In this document: in pieces, positions 16,601-24,066 of the stretch
How positions within the stretch are numbered: position 1 is the first letter of the stretch
How the letters are laid out: every line of letters starts with the position of its first letter
From: Mesorhizobium_B sp964242945
GTDB taxonomy: Bacteria; Pseudomonadota; Alphaproteobacteria; Rhizobiales; Rhizobiaceae
Assembly: GCA_964242945.1 (NCBI GenBank)
Contig: CAXTCF010000042.1
Span: 1-25,100 of the forward strand
Reading direction: 5' to 3'
Length of the DNA: 25,100 bases
The notes under the pieces: model-generated
Seen by the model: only the letters and a program-made list of their open reading frames with translations
What the model was told of the DNA's origin: nothing
The model's database searches: none
Program-made: the position numbers and the translations under genes

Positions 16601-17683
16601 TTAGGCTGCCTGCGCAGTCTCGCCGATCTTCGGGTCGAGCTTGCCGGACCTGTAGAGCTTGGCCATCTCGCCAAGCTGCTTGACGCGGATCTTGGAGGCC
16701 TGCCCCGCCGTGCCGAACTCCTCAAAACGCTGCTTGCAGAGCGCGCGCATGGCGTCCATCGCCGGCTTCAGGTATTTCCGCGGATCGAACTCCTGCTTGT
16801 TGCTCGTCAGCACCTTGCGGATGGCGCCGGTCATGGCCATGCGGTTGTCCGTGTCGATGTTGATCTTGCGCACGCCGTGCTTGATGCCGCGCACGATCTC
16901 CTCCACCGGCACGCCCCAGGTCTGGGGCATCTCGCCGCCGAACTCGTTGATGATGTCCTGCAAGTCCTGCGGCACGGACGACGAGCCGTGCATCACCAGA
17001 TGCGTGTCGGGCAGCTTGCGGTGGATCTCCTCGATCACGTTCATCGCCAGCACCGCGCCGTCGGGCTTGCGCGTGAACTTGTAGGCGCCGTGGCTGGTGC
17101 CCATCGCCACCGCCAGCGCGTCCACCTTGGTCAGCCGCACGAACTCCACGGCCTCGTCCGGATTGGTGAGCAGCTGGTCGTGGGAAAGCTCGCCTTCCGC
17201 GCCGTGCCCGTCCTCCGCCTCGCCCTTGCCCGACTCCAGCGAGCCCAGCACGCCGAGTTCGCCTTCCACGGAAGCACCCACCCAATGCGCCATCTCGGCG
17301 ACGCGCTTGGTGATCGCCACGTTGTAGTCCCAGTCGGCGGGCGTCTTGCCGTCGGCCTTGAGCGAGCCGTCCATCATCACGGAGGTGAAGCCGTGCTGGA
17401 TCGCGGTGAGGCAGGTTTCCTCGTTGTTGCCGTGGTCCTGGTGGACGCAGAACGGGATCTGCGGGTGGATCTCGGCCAGCGCCTCCATCATCTTGGCCAG
17501 CATGATATCGTTGGCATAGGAGCGCGCGCCGCGCGACGCCTGCATGATGACGGGCGAGTCGGTCGCGGCGGCCGCCTCCATGATCGCCAGCCCCTGCTCC
17601 ATGTTGTTGATGTTGAAGGCCGGCACGCCGTAGGCGTTCTCTGCGGCGTGGTCGAGCAGTTGGCGAAGCGTGATCAGGGCCAT
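16601..17683 (-). CDS. fba: Class II fructose-bisphosphate aldolase
   Basis: This 360-residue zinc aldolase cleaves or forms fructose 1,6-bisphosphate between glyceraldehyde 3-phosphate and dihydroxyacetone phosphate. The motif CVHQDHGN (79-86) holds the catalytic aspartate and a zinc histidine. Further sites are TSVMMDGS, the glutamate/histidine loop ELGVLGSLESG, MHGSSSVP and the C-terminal GVRKINIDTDNR. Length and motifs match the Calvin-cycle subtype (CbbA-like) common in alphaproteobacteria; no other Calvin gene is near. The start is set by a strong GGAGGAAAC just upstream. The gene is divergent from topoisomerase IB. Confidence 0.96.
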   Translation of the reverse strand: MALITLRQLLDHAAENAYGVPAFNINNMEQGLAIMEAAAATDSPVIMQASRGARSYANDIMLAKMMEALAEIHPQIPFCVHQDHGNNEETCLTAIQHGFTSVMMDGSLKADGKTPADWDYNVAITKRVAEMAHWVGASVEGELGVLGSLESGKGEAEDGHGAEGELSHDQLLTNPDEAVEFVRLTKVDALAVAMGTSHGAYKFTRKPDGAVLAMNVIEEIHRKLPDTHLVMHGSSSVPQDLQDIINEFGGEMPQTWGVPVEEIVRGIKHGVRKINIDTDNRMAMTGAIRKVLTSNKQEFDPRKYLKPAMDAMRALCKQRFEEFGTAGQASKIRVKQLGEMAKLYRSGKLDPKIGETAQAA

Positions 17684-17744
17684 TGTTTCCTCCCGGAGGG
17701 TGTCGGCTATGCCGCGGCTTTGCGCTTCCATGCCGGAACGGGAA

Positions 17745-17770
17745 GTTCGGGGCAAGTCCCCTGCCCGAAC
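17745..17770. repeat. Hairpin in the fba/topoisomerase divergent region
   Basis: GTTCGGGGCA (17745-17754) pairs with TGCCCGAAC (17762-17770), nine pairs with one bulged G and a seven-base loop. It lies about 60 bases before the fba start in the 186-bp divergent intergenic region. It could be an mRNA leader structure for fba or an operator. I see no confident promoter boxes for either gene. Confidence 0.35.
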
Positions 17771-17869
17771 TCGTTCACCAATGGCTTGCAGCGACAACCC
17801 GTCCAGGGAACCGCAGGCGGGCAGACGGATTGACTTGGCTGTGTCCTGCGTTCTTCGGTCTTTCCCCTC

Positions 17870-18931
17870 ATGCTCCTAGAAGCTTCGGACCCGCGCGACC
17901 CGCAAACCGCCGCGGCGCTTGCCGACCTGCACTATGCCAGCGACGCCGAGCCCGGCATCCGCCGCAAGCGGGCCGGCACGGGCTTCACCTATCTCCACCC
18001 CGACGGCGCGCGCGTCACGGACGCGGAAACGATCGCGCGCATCAACAGCCTCGCCGTCCCGCCCGCCTACAACGACGTCTGGATATCCGCCGACCCGGAC
18101 GCCCACCTCCAGGCCACCGGCCGCGACGAGAAGGGCCGCAAGCAGTACCGCTACCACCCGCGCTGGGCTGCCATCCGCGACGAGGCGAAATACGGCAACC
18201 TGCTGCTGTTCGGCCACGCGCTTCCCGAAATCCGCACCCGCATCGACGCCGACCTGAACAAGCGCAGTCTCAGCCGCGACCGCGTGGTCGCCTCGATCGT
18301 CTGGCTGCTCGAAAACACCATGATCCGCGTCGGCAACCAGACTTATGCCCGCGACAACAAGAGTTTCGGGCTGACCACGCTGCGCGACCGCCACGTCACG
18401 ACCGACGGCAAAAGCTTACGCTTTCGCTTCAAGGGCAAGTCCGGCAAGGAATGGGACCTGAACCTCACCGACCGCCGCGTCATCAAGGTCGTGCGCGGCG
18501 CGCAGGATTTACCCGGCCAGCACCTCTTCCAGTATCTCGACGAGAACGGCGAGCGCCACGCCGTCACCTCGCAGGATGTCAACGACTACCTCCGCGAGAT
18601 CGGCGGCACCTTCACCGCAAAACACTTCCGCACCTGGGGCGGCACGCAGTCTGCCGCCTCCCTGTTGGCCACCGAGGCCCTGCCGGAAACCAAGACCATG
18701 GCCGCCAAGCGCCTCAACGCGATCATCGACGAGGTGGCCCACCGCCTCGGCAACACCCGCGCCGTCGCCCGCGCCGCCTACATCCATCCGCGCGTCATTT
18801 CCCATTGGAGCGAGGGCAAGCTGGCCGAGAGCATGGACGCGGCCAGAAAAGCCTTCCGCAAGCCGATGGCCGGCCTGGATGCGGAGGAAACGCAGCTGCT
18901 GAAGTGGCTGGAAGCGACGGCCGAGGCATAA
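17870..18931 (+). CDS. Type IB DNA topoisomerase
   Basis: This 353-residue poxvirus-like topoisomerase IB relaxes supercoils by nicking one strand and forming a 3'-phosphotyrosyl link. The catalytic set can be read: arginine in ENTMIRVGN (R153), lysine in RFKGKSGKEW (188/190), arginine in HFRTWGGT (R254) and nucleophile tyrosine in ARAAYIHP (Y304). The N-terminal DNA-binding domain contains PPAYNDVWIS and GRKQYRYHPRW. Chromosomal enzymes of this type are common in alphaproteobacteria alongside topoisomerase I and gyrase. The ATG at 17870 lacks a clear Shine-Dalgarno, so a start further downstream is possible. Confidence 0.94.
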   Translation: MLLEASDPRDPQTAAALADLHYASDAEPGIRRKRAGTGFTYLHPDGARVTDAETIARINSLAVPPAYNDVWISADPDAHLQATGRDEKGRKQYRYHPRWAAIRDEAKYGNLLLFGHALPEIRTRIDADLNKRSLSRDRVVASIVWLLENTMIRVGNQTYARDNKSFGLTTLRDRHVTTDGKSLRFRFKGKSGKEWDLNLTDRRVIKVVRGAQDLPGQHLFQYLDENGERHAVTSQDVNDYLREIGGTFTAKHFRTWGGTQSAASLLATEALPETKTMAAKRLNAIIDEVAHRLGNTRAVARAAYIHPRVISHWSEGKLAESMDAARKAFRKPMAGLDAEETQLLKWLEATAEA

Positions 18932-18981
18932 ACCGCTCCGATCGCGCCGGCCTCAAACGCCCGTCCGACCGCAACCGGCAT

Positions 18982-19010
18982 GTTGCACGGCCGCTCCTGC
19001 CGCTTTATAG
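18982..19010 (+). promoter_or_regulatory. Sigma-70-type promoter of tRNA-Gln
   Basis: TTGCAC (18982-18987) and TATAGG (19005-19010) are 17 bases apart, a good housekeeping promoter. Transcription would start near 19017, about 36 bases before the mature tRNA. Confidence 0.65.
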
Positions 19011-19020
19011 GACGGGGCGC

Positions 19021-19043
19021 AGCCGGAACGCCGCGTTCCGGCT
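19021..19043 (+). repeat. Perfect hairpin in the tRNA leader
   Basis: AGCCGGAACG (19021-19030) and CGTTCCGGCT (19034-19043) form a perfect 10-bp stem with a three-base loop. It lies between the predicted promoter and the tRNA 5' end at 19053, so it would be in the 5' leader removed during tRNA maturation. No T-run follows, so it is not a normal terminator of the topoisomerase gene. Confidence 0.55.
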
Positions 19044-19052
19044 TCCCGCGAT

Positions 19053-19127
19053 TGGGGCGTCGCCAAGCGGTAAGGCATCGGTTTTTGGTACCGACATTCC
19101 CAGGTTCGAATCCTGGCGCCCCAGCCA
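19053..19127 (+). tRNA. tRNA-Gln (anticodon UUG)
   Basis: The sequence folds as a 75-base tRNA with encoded CCA. The acceptor stem TGGGGCG pairs with CGCCCCA, the discriminator base is G, and the T-loop is GGTTCGAATCC. The anticodon stem TCGGT/ACCGA encloses the loop TTTTGGT, giving anticodon TTG, which reads glutamine codon CAA (and CAG by wobble). A run of five T's follows at 19133-19137 and may end transcription. No integrase or duplicated tRNA end is nearby. Confidence 0.97.
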
Positions 19128-19151
19128 AACTCTTTTTAGCGTATTGCCGCT

Positions 19152-20558
19152 TCAAGCCAGCGGCATGCTTCGCTCCGCGAACTTCAGCCCCCAAGCCAGC
19201 AACTCGTCGGCGCGGACGTCGCTGGCGGCCTCCACATAGCAGCGCAGTTCCGGGGCGTTGCCGCTGGCGCGGTAGTAGAGCATCTCCTTGCGGTCGGAGA
19301 GCAGGCGCACGCCGTCGTTTTTGTTGACCGACACGACTGACCCGATCTCGGCTTCGACCTCCTCTGCCAGCGAAGATGTCAGACTGCCGAGAAACGCCCC
19401 GCTGCGCTCCGGCGCGATGTCCTGGAGGCGGGAGGAGCGGGCGGGGCGGAAGCCGAGTTCTTTCACGATCTGCGAGAGCGCCGCCCCCGTGCGCTTGATC
19501 TCGGCCAGGCAGCAGAGGATCGGCAGGACGGCGTCGCGCGTCGGCAGGGCCGCGAGGGTGCGGCCTTCGCGCTTGGCCGGGCTGCCGAGGATGACGCCGC
19601 CGTTCGCCTCGAAGCCGATCACCGGGCTTGCCCGCCCTTCCAGCGCCTGCGCGATGCCGGCGATGACGAAGGGGGAGCCCACCGCGGTGCGCAGCACGGC
19701 TGCGCCGAAGCGGTTGTCCTCAAGCCCGGAATTGGACGTCATCGGCGTGACGACCGTGCCGGCGTTCAGGCTTGCCGCCGTGACGGCACCCACCGCGTCG
19801 CCGCGCACCACGGTGCCGCGCTCGTCGGCGATCAGCGGGCGGTCGGCGTCGCCGTCGCTGGAAACGACCGCCGCGAAATCCCTGTTCGCCGCCCAGTTGC
19901 GCAGCTTGGCGACGTCGTCGGGGTGCACCGCTTCCGTGTCCACCGGCACGAAGGTTTCGGAGCGGCCCAGCGCCGCCGGTTCCGCCCCGACGGCAGACAG
20001 AATCTCCATGATGACTTCGCGGAAAACGGAGGAATGCTGGTACACGCCGACCCGCAGGCCTTTCAACGCGTCCGCGCCGAAGAATTCGGTGTAGCGGCGC
20101 GCATAGTCGCGCAGCGGCGAAGCGGAGCGGGGCTGGACCTGGGAATTCTGGGGGAGTCCGCCGAGAACGTGGTTGCGCAGGATGGCGGCCTCGTCGGCCT
20201 TGTCGATCTCGCCGTCGGGCCGGTAGAATTTCAGGCCGTTGCGGTCGTCCGGGATGTGCGAGCCCGTCACCATGATGGCGGGGCGCCCGTGCGCCATGGC
20301 GTAGAGGCACAAAGCCGGCGTCGGCAGCGCGCCGCAATCGACCGGCTGGTAGCCGGCGGAAGCGATCGCGGCCTCCACCAGCGCAGCTATTGCCGGGCTG
20401 GAGGAGCGCAGGTCGCGCCCGACGCAGACCACGGCGCCCGGCGTCAGGTCGCCGCGCTCGGCCAGCGTGCGGAGAAAGGCCAGCGTGTAGGACGCGGCGG
20501 GCGGGCCGTTGAGGTCCTTGACCAGCCCGCGCAGCCCGCTCGTGCCGAATTTCACCAT
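19152..20558 (-). CDS. Phosphomannomutase-type phosphohexomutase
   Basis: This 468-residue alpha-D-phosphohexomutase moves phosphate between C6 and C1 of a hexose, probably mannose (supplying GDP-mannose for polysaccharide). It has the four family landmarks: the phosphoserine loop VTGSHIPDDRNG (S100), the magnesium loop SSDGDADRP, the sugar loop GFEANGG and the phosphate-binding loop RASGNAPELR. The sugar loop reads EANGG instead of the common EESGG, so the substrate could differ. GTG GTG ATG stand in tandem at the start; the ATG (20558) is taken as it begins the conserved MVKFGTSGLRG. It converges on the tRNA-Gln gene. Confidence 0.9.
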   Translation of the reverse strand: MVKFGTSGLRGLVKDLNGPPAASYTLAFLRTLAERGDLTPGAVVCVGRDLRSSSPAIAALVEAAIASAGYQPVDCGALPTPALCLYAMAHGRPAIMVTGSHIPDDRNGLKFYRPDGEIDKADEAAILRNHVLGGLPQNSQVQPRSASPLRDYARRYTEFFGADALKGLRVGVYQHSSVFREVIMEILSAVGAEPAALGRSETFVPVDTEAVHPDDVAKLRNWAANRDFAAVVSSDGDADRPLIADERGTVVRGDAVGAVTAASLNAGTVVTPMTSNSGLEDNRFGAAVLRTAVGSPFVIAGIAQALEGRASPVIGFEANGGVILGSPAKREGRTLAALPTRDAVLPILCCLAEIKRTGAALSQIVKELGFRPARSSRLQDIAPERSGAFLGSLTSSLAEEVEAEIGSVVSVNKNDGVRLLSDRKEMLYYRASGNAPELRCYVEAASDVRADELLAWGLKFAERSMPLA

Positions 20559-20641
20559 CACCACTCGCCTTGCTCAAAAGACCGACCGGACCGCAAGCTG
20601 CGGCGATAGCGAAGGGTTTTGGGGAAGTCAAAGCAGCGGGC

Positions 20642-20667
20642 GTGCCCGGATGGAAGGAACCGGGCAC
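20642..20667. repeat. Hairpin downstream of the GH19 gene
   Basis: GTGCCCGG (20642-20649) and CCGGGCAC (20660-20667) form a perfect 8-bp stem with a 10-base loop, 50 bases past the GH19 stop codon on the minus strand and upstream of the phosphomannomutase gene. There is no T-run, so termination is uncertain. Confidence 0.35.
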
Positions 20668-20716
20668 CCGAGATCAGTCCGCGGACCGATGATTGTCCGA
20701 ACGGCGCGTCGAGCGG

Positions 20717-21502
20717 TCAGGCGGCGTCCAGCGCGGCCCAGGTCCGCTTTCCCACGATCCCGTCCGGTTCGAGGCCGGCTTGCGCCTGGAACGATCTGAT
20801 CGCGCGTTCGGTCGCTCCGCCGAACCGGCTGTCGATGCTCAGCGTGAAACCTCTGCTGAGCAGCCGGGCCTGAAGCTCAGCCACCGCCTCGCCAGAAGCG
20901 CCGCGCCGCAGCACGGGCATCGTTTGCGCCCCTTTCTCGGCGGTGAGCTTCGCCAGCGCGGATTTCGCCTTCGCCAGGTAAGCGCGCCGCTCCTCCAGCC
21001 CGTTCAGCCCGCCATTGACCCGGCGCGTCACGCTCGCAAGGTCGTCCGCGTCGGCGGGATCGTTGATCCGGCGCTCCGCCCAGAAGGCGCAGGCGATTTT
21101 CAGCGAGGTCCGGGGGTCGGCGGCCTGTTCCGGCGTTTCTTCCAGGGGCAGGCCGAGTTTTTCTCCCATGCGGCGATAGTTGGCGCGCCCGGTCAGTTGC
21201 AGCAGGCCGCGGCCCTTGAAGCGCTCGCCGTCGCCGGGCCAGCGGTTGCCGAGGTCGAGCCGCCCCTCATAGGCTGCGCCGGAGGCGAACTCCTCCGTGG
21301 TGCGGAAGCCCGCGCACTCATGCGCCACCTGCGCGGTGAAGTGGGCGATCCTGAGCGGCGTGTCGATGGCATAGGCGGCAAGCGTCTCGGAAAACACCGG
21401 CCCGACGGCGTCGATGATCCGCGCCTGCGCGTTCGCCCTGGCGCCGGAGAAACGCGGCGCCACCTGCCGGAGGAAGCCGCCGTCCAAGGAGAGAGATGTC
21501 AT
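20717..21502 (-). CDS. GH19 lysozyme-like protein with peptidoglycan-binding tail
   Basis: This 261-residue protein has a glycoside hydrolase family 19 (chitinase/endolysin-like) catalytic domain, about residues 5-185. Catalytic-type glutamates lie in AHECAGF (E62) and RTTEEF (E70/E71), and the substrate motif FKGRGLLQLTGRANY is at 95-109. A PG_binding_1 domain occupies 196-261 (VLRRGASGEAVAELQ). It probably cleaves peptidoglycan or chitin-like chains. There is no signal peptide, so export would need a holin-like or other route, as for phage endolysins. No phage genes surround it. The ATG at 21502 is chosen over an upstream TTG. Confidence 0.85.
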   Translation of the reverse strand: MTSLSLDGGFLRQVAPRFSGARANAQARIIDAVGPVFSETLAAYAIDTPLRIAHFTAQVAHECAGFRTTEEFASGAAYEGRLDLGNRWPGDGERFKGRGLLQLTGRANYRRMGEKLGLPLEETPEQAADPRTSLKIACAFWAERRINDPADADDLASVTRRVNGGLNGLEERRAYLAKAKSALAKLTAEKGAQTMPVLRRGASGEAVAELQARLLSRGFTLSIDSRFGGATERAIRSFQAQAGLEPDGIVGKRTWAALDAA

Positions 21503-21586
21503 AGCCCTGCCTTTCCGCAATATTTTCAGGTGCGGAAAGGATACGGGGCGTGCCGCCGGCGTGGATCAAACCACGAACACGATCTC

Positions 21587-22705
21587 TTAAGACGCGCGAA
21601 AATGCTTGGAGAGTTTCAGCCCTTGCGCCTGGTAGTTCGAGCCGAGATCGGCGCCGTAGAGCTTGTCGGGCCGCGCCAGCATCCGCTCATAGACCAGACG
21701 CCCGACGATCTGCCCGTGCTCCAGGATGAACGGAACCTCGTGGCTGCGCACCTCCAGCACGGCGCGGCTGCCTTTGCCTCCCGCGGCGGTGTGGCCGAAG
21801 CCGGGGTCGAAGAAGCCGGCATAGTGGACGCGGAACTCGCCCACCAGAGGGTCGAAAGGCGTCATCTCGGCGGCATGCAGCGGCGGCACATGCACGGCCT
21901 CCTGGCTGACCAGGATGTAGAACTCGTCGGGGTCGAGAACCAGTTCGCCGTGCCGGCTTCGGGTCAGCGGCTCCCAGAAGTCGGCGGCATCCTGGGCGCC
22001 GCGCTTGTCCACATCGACCACGCCCGTGTGGTGCTTGCCGCGATAGCCGATCAGCCCGCCGGCGCCGGCGCCTGAGAGGTCGATGGAAAGCGCGATGCCG
22101 TTTCCGGAAATGTTGGGCTTCTCCGCAGCCACCAGCGTTTCCCGCTCGTGCAGCGCCGCCAGTTCCCCGGCGGAGAGCAGCGCGTGGCCTTTGCGGAAGC
22201 GGATCTGCGAGAGCCGCGAGCCCGTACGCGCGATGACCGGAAAGGTGCGCGGGCTGATTTCGAGAAAGATCGGCCCGCGGTAGCCGGCGGGCAGGTGGTC
22301 GAACTCGTGCGCGCGGTCGGCCAGCACGCGGGTGAAGATGTCGAGCCGCCCGGTGGAGCTTTTGGGATTGGCGGAAGCCGAAATGCCCGCCGGGAGCGCG
22401 AAGCTTTCGAGCAGCGGCACGAGATAGACGCAGCCCGTCTCGAACACCGCGCCGGGGCGCAGGTCGATTTCGTGCAGCTTCAGCCGCTCCATCTTCGCTT
22501 CCACCGTGCTGTCCGGCCCCGGCAGGAAGCTTGCGCGCACGCGGTATGCCGTTTCGCCCAGCCGCAGGTCGAGGCTTGCCGGCTGGATCTGGTCGGCGTC
22601 GAGGTTTCGCGCGCTCGTGACCGCGCCGGAGGCGAAAAGCGCGGCGATTTCGCGGTCTGGCAGGATGCCGGATTGCAGTTTCCGGCCGGCAGCGGGATCG
22701 GGCAT
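21587..22705 (-). CDS. dcd: Double-domain dCTP deaminase
   Basis: This enzyme deaminates dCTP to dUTP for thymidylate synthesis. At 372 residues it is about twice the length of E. coli Dcd, as in the alphaproteobacterial type. The first half carries the active-site pieces KSSTGRLDIF (115-124) and PIFLEISPR with the catalytic glutamate (about 149). The second half repeats the trimeric dUTPase-like fold, with HYAGFFDPGFG, AVLEVRSHEVPF and the C-terminal SNYQAQGLKLS loop (about 356-366). The start at 22705 is chosen because it gives the usual family length; an ATG at 22768 in the same frame would add 21 residues. The nearest upstream gene on the same strand ends at 22877. Confidence 0.88.
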   Translation of the reverse strand: MPDPAAGRKLQSGILPDREIAALFASGAVTSARNLDADQIQPASLDLRLGETAYRVRASFLPGPDSTVEAKMERLKLHEIDLRPGAVFETGCVYLVPLLESFALPAGISASANPKSSTGRLDIFTRVLADRAHEFDHLPAGYRGPIFLEISPRTFPVIARTGSRLSQIRFRKGHALLSAGELAALHERETLVAAEKPNISGNGIALSIDLSGAGAGGLIGYRGKHHTGVVDVDKRGAQDAADFWEPLTRSRHGELVLDPDEFYILVSQEAVHVPPLHAAEMTPFDPLVGEFRVHYAGFFDPGFGHTAAGGKGSRAVLEVRSHEVPFILEHGQIVGRLVYERMLARPDKLYGADLGSNYQAQGLKLSKHFRAS

Positions 22706-22827
22706 GGCCTCGTTGCTGAAGGACGTTTCGAGGGGAAGGTCGGACGGGAACAAAGCGTCAGCCGGCATGAAGGGTCGAGCAGCTTCCTGTTGCGCCGCAC
22801 AGCGCAGCGGCCACGGAAGTTCAGGAA

Positions 22828-22844
22828 TAACGTCTGCGTCGTTA
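22828..22844. promoter_or_regulatory. Palindromic site upstream of dcd
   Basis: TAACG (22828-22832) and CGTTA (22840-22844) are arranged as an inverted pair with a 7-base spacer in the 171-bp gap upstream of dcd. It could be an operator for a dimeric regulator. The adjacent stem GAAGCC/GGCTTC (22846-22863) may be a weak terminator for the small exported gene. Confidence 0.3.
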
Positions 22845-22876
22845 AGAAGCCCTTTTCGGCTTCCCCAGATTCGTTT

Positions 22877-23377
22877 TCAGCGCAGTTCGATCTTCACCAC
22901 GTCCCGCACGTTGCGGGCGCCGCGCTTGTCGCCGGGCACGATCACGCGCAGTCCCTCCTCCGGCGGCAGCGGCTTGCCGTCCCGTTCGGTGGCCAGCATC
23001 ATGGGCTTGGCGCCGAAATCCGGCGCGATCTCGCCGACGGAAAAGGCGATGGCATAGCCGTCCCGGCCGGTGACGACGAAACTGTTGCGCAGGGCCGCGT
23101 GGATGTCGCCGCCCTTGGCGAGCCCTGCCTGTTGCAGCACGGTCCAGAGCAGGACGCCCTTGTAATGGCCCTTGGACTCGCCTTTGGATGTCTGGAACGC
23201 AACGTCCGCCTCCACGGCGGGCAGGGCCGCGAGACTTTCGCGGGTCAGCGTCTGCGCGCCGATGCCGGCGCCCGAAAGCTCGATTTGCGGCGCGGGCTTC
23301 GAAGCATCCTGCGCCAAGGCCGCTGGTCCCGCTGCCAGGCACAAGGCCAGCAGTGCCGCCCTGAACAGTCCGCGCAT
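22877..23377 (-). CDS. Exported SUOX-fold protein without Mo-binding cysteine
   Basis: This 166-residue protein starts with a clear signal peptide (MRGLFRAALLALCLAAGPAA, cut likely after ALA at 22). The mature part resembles the molybdopterin-binding (sulfite oxidase) fold: LTRESLAALPAVEAD, HYKGVLLWTVLQQAG, VVTGRDGYAIAFSVGEI, and PEEGLRVIVPGDKRGARNV near the end. The only cysteine lies in the signal peptide, so the mature protein cannot hold molybdenum by the usual cysteine ligand. It is thus likely a cofactor-free relative (COG3915-like) of unknown role in the periplasm. The ATG follows a perfect AGGAGGT. It lies 89 bp after hupE on the same strand. Confidence 0.82.
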   Translation of the reverse strand: MRGLFRAALLALCLAAGPAALAQDASKPAPQIELSGAGIGAQTLTRESLAALPAVEADVAFQTSKGESKGHYKGVLLWTVLQQAGLAKGGDIHAALRNSFVVTGRDGYAIAFSVGEIAPDFGAKPMMLATERDGKPLPPEEGLRVIVPGDKRGARNVRDVVKIELR

Positions 23378-23393
23378 GCGAAAACCTCCTGCT

Positions 23394-23409
23394 ATATCCG
23401 CTGGGATAT
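23394..23409. promoter_or_regulatory. ATATCC-GGATAT palindrome before the exported gene
   Basis: ATATCC (23394-23399) and GGATAT (23404-23409) are perfect inverted copies with a four-base spacer, directly upstream of the AGGAGGT ribosome binding site on the minus strand. It is AT-rich in a GC-rich setting, which suits an operator for a small dimeric regulator, or a short mRNA hairpin. Confidence 0.4.
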
Positions 23410-23466
23410 TACGGCACGGCGAGCGCGTTTCGCAACAGCGCTGCTGCTCCGCGGCGCTGCCGCAGC

Positions 23467-24066
23467 TTACAGGAGGCCGGTCAGCAGGCCCACGCCGGCG
23501 ACCGCGGCAAGGCCGCCGGCCGCGCGCACGATGGCGGACCCGTAGCGCTCGCCCGCCTTGCCGAGCGCAAAACCGATCCCGATGCCGGCGGCGTGCAACA
23601 GCGCGGTGGCGAGCAGGAAGCCCGCGGCATAGGCGAGGCCGCCGGCGCTTTCCGGCATCTCGGCGCCGTGCGCGTGGCCGTGGAACACGGCGAACAGGCC
23701 GACCAGGCCCATCGCGGCCGCAACCGGCGCCTTGAGGCCGAAGGCGACCACTGCACCCAGCACGATCACGGAAAGCGCGATGCCGGTTTCCACGAAGGGC
23801 AGCGCGATCCCGGCCACGCCGGCCAAGCCGCCCAGCGCCATCACCGCCACGAAGGTTGCGGGCACCAGCCACAGCGCGCGGCCGCCGAGCTGCCAAGCGA
23901 ACACGCCGACCATCACCATCGCCAGGATGTGGTCGAGGCCGGAGATGGGATGGCCAAAGCCATGCGCAAAGCCGCTGGTCTGTCCGACACCGACATGGGC
24001 GAAGGCGGCAGTGGGCAGCAGAACAAGGCCCGCTGCGAGCGCGCGGAGCGCTGATTGCATTCTCAT
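23467..24066 (-). CDS. hupE: HupE/UreJ family membrane protein
   Basis: This 199-residue inner-membrane protein belongs to the HupE/UreJ family, thought to bring nickel (or cobalt) into the cell for hydrogenase or urease. It has a signal peptide ending AAFA just before HVGVG, then the histidine motif HGFGHPISGLDHILAM (a probable metal site). About six membrane helices follow, and a second histidine cluster (FHGHAHGAEMP) sits in a loop. The start at 24066 follows GGGGA at good spacing. No hydrogenase, urease or cobalamin gene is in the window, so the metal and client enzyme are unknown. It is likely co-transcribed with the exported gene downstream. Confidence 0.9.
   Translation of the reverse strand: MRMQSALRALAAGLVLLPTAAFAHVGVGQTSGFAHGFGHPISGLDHILAMVMVGVFAWQLGGRALWLVPATFVAVMALGGLAGVAGIALPFVETGIALSVIVLGAVVAFGLKAPVAAAMGLVGLFAVFHGHAHGAEMPESAGGLAYAAGFLLATALLHAAGIGIGFALGKAGERYGSAIVRAAGGLAAVAGVGLLTGLL

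Noticed and set aside
16601..17683. Calvin-cycle operon
   Set aside because: fba, rpe and gph are here, but there is no RubisCO, phosphoribulokinase or CbbR; these genes also serve ordinary central metabolism.
19053..19127. tRNA-Gln as a phage or island attachment site
   Set aside because: No integrase, no repeated tRNA 3' end and no foreign-looking genes on either side.
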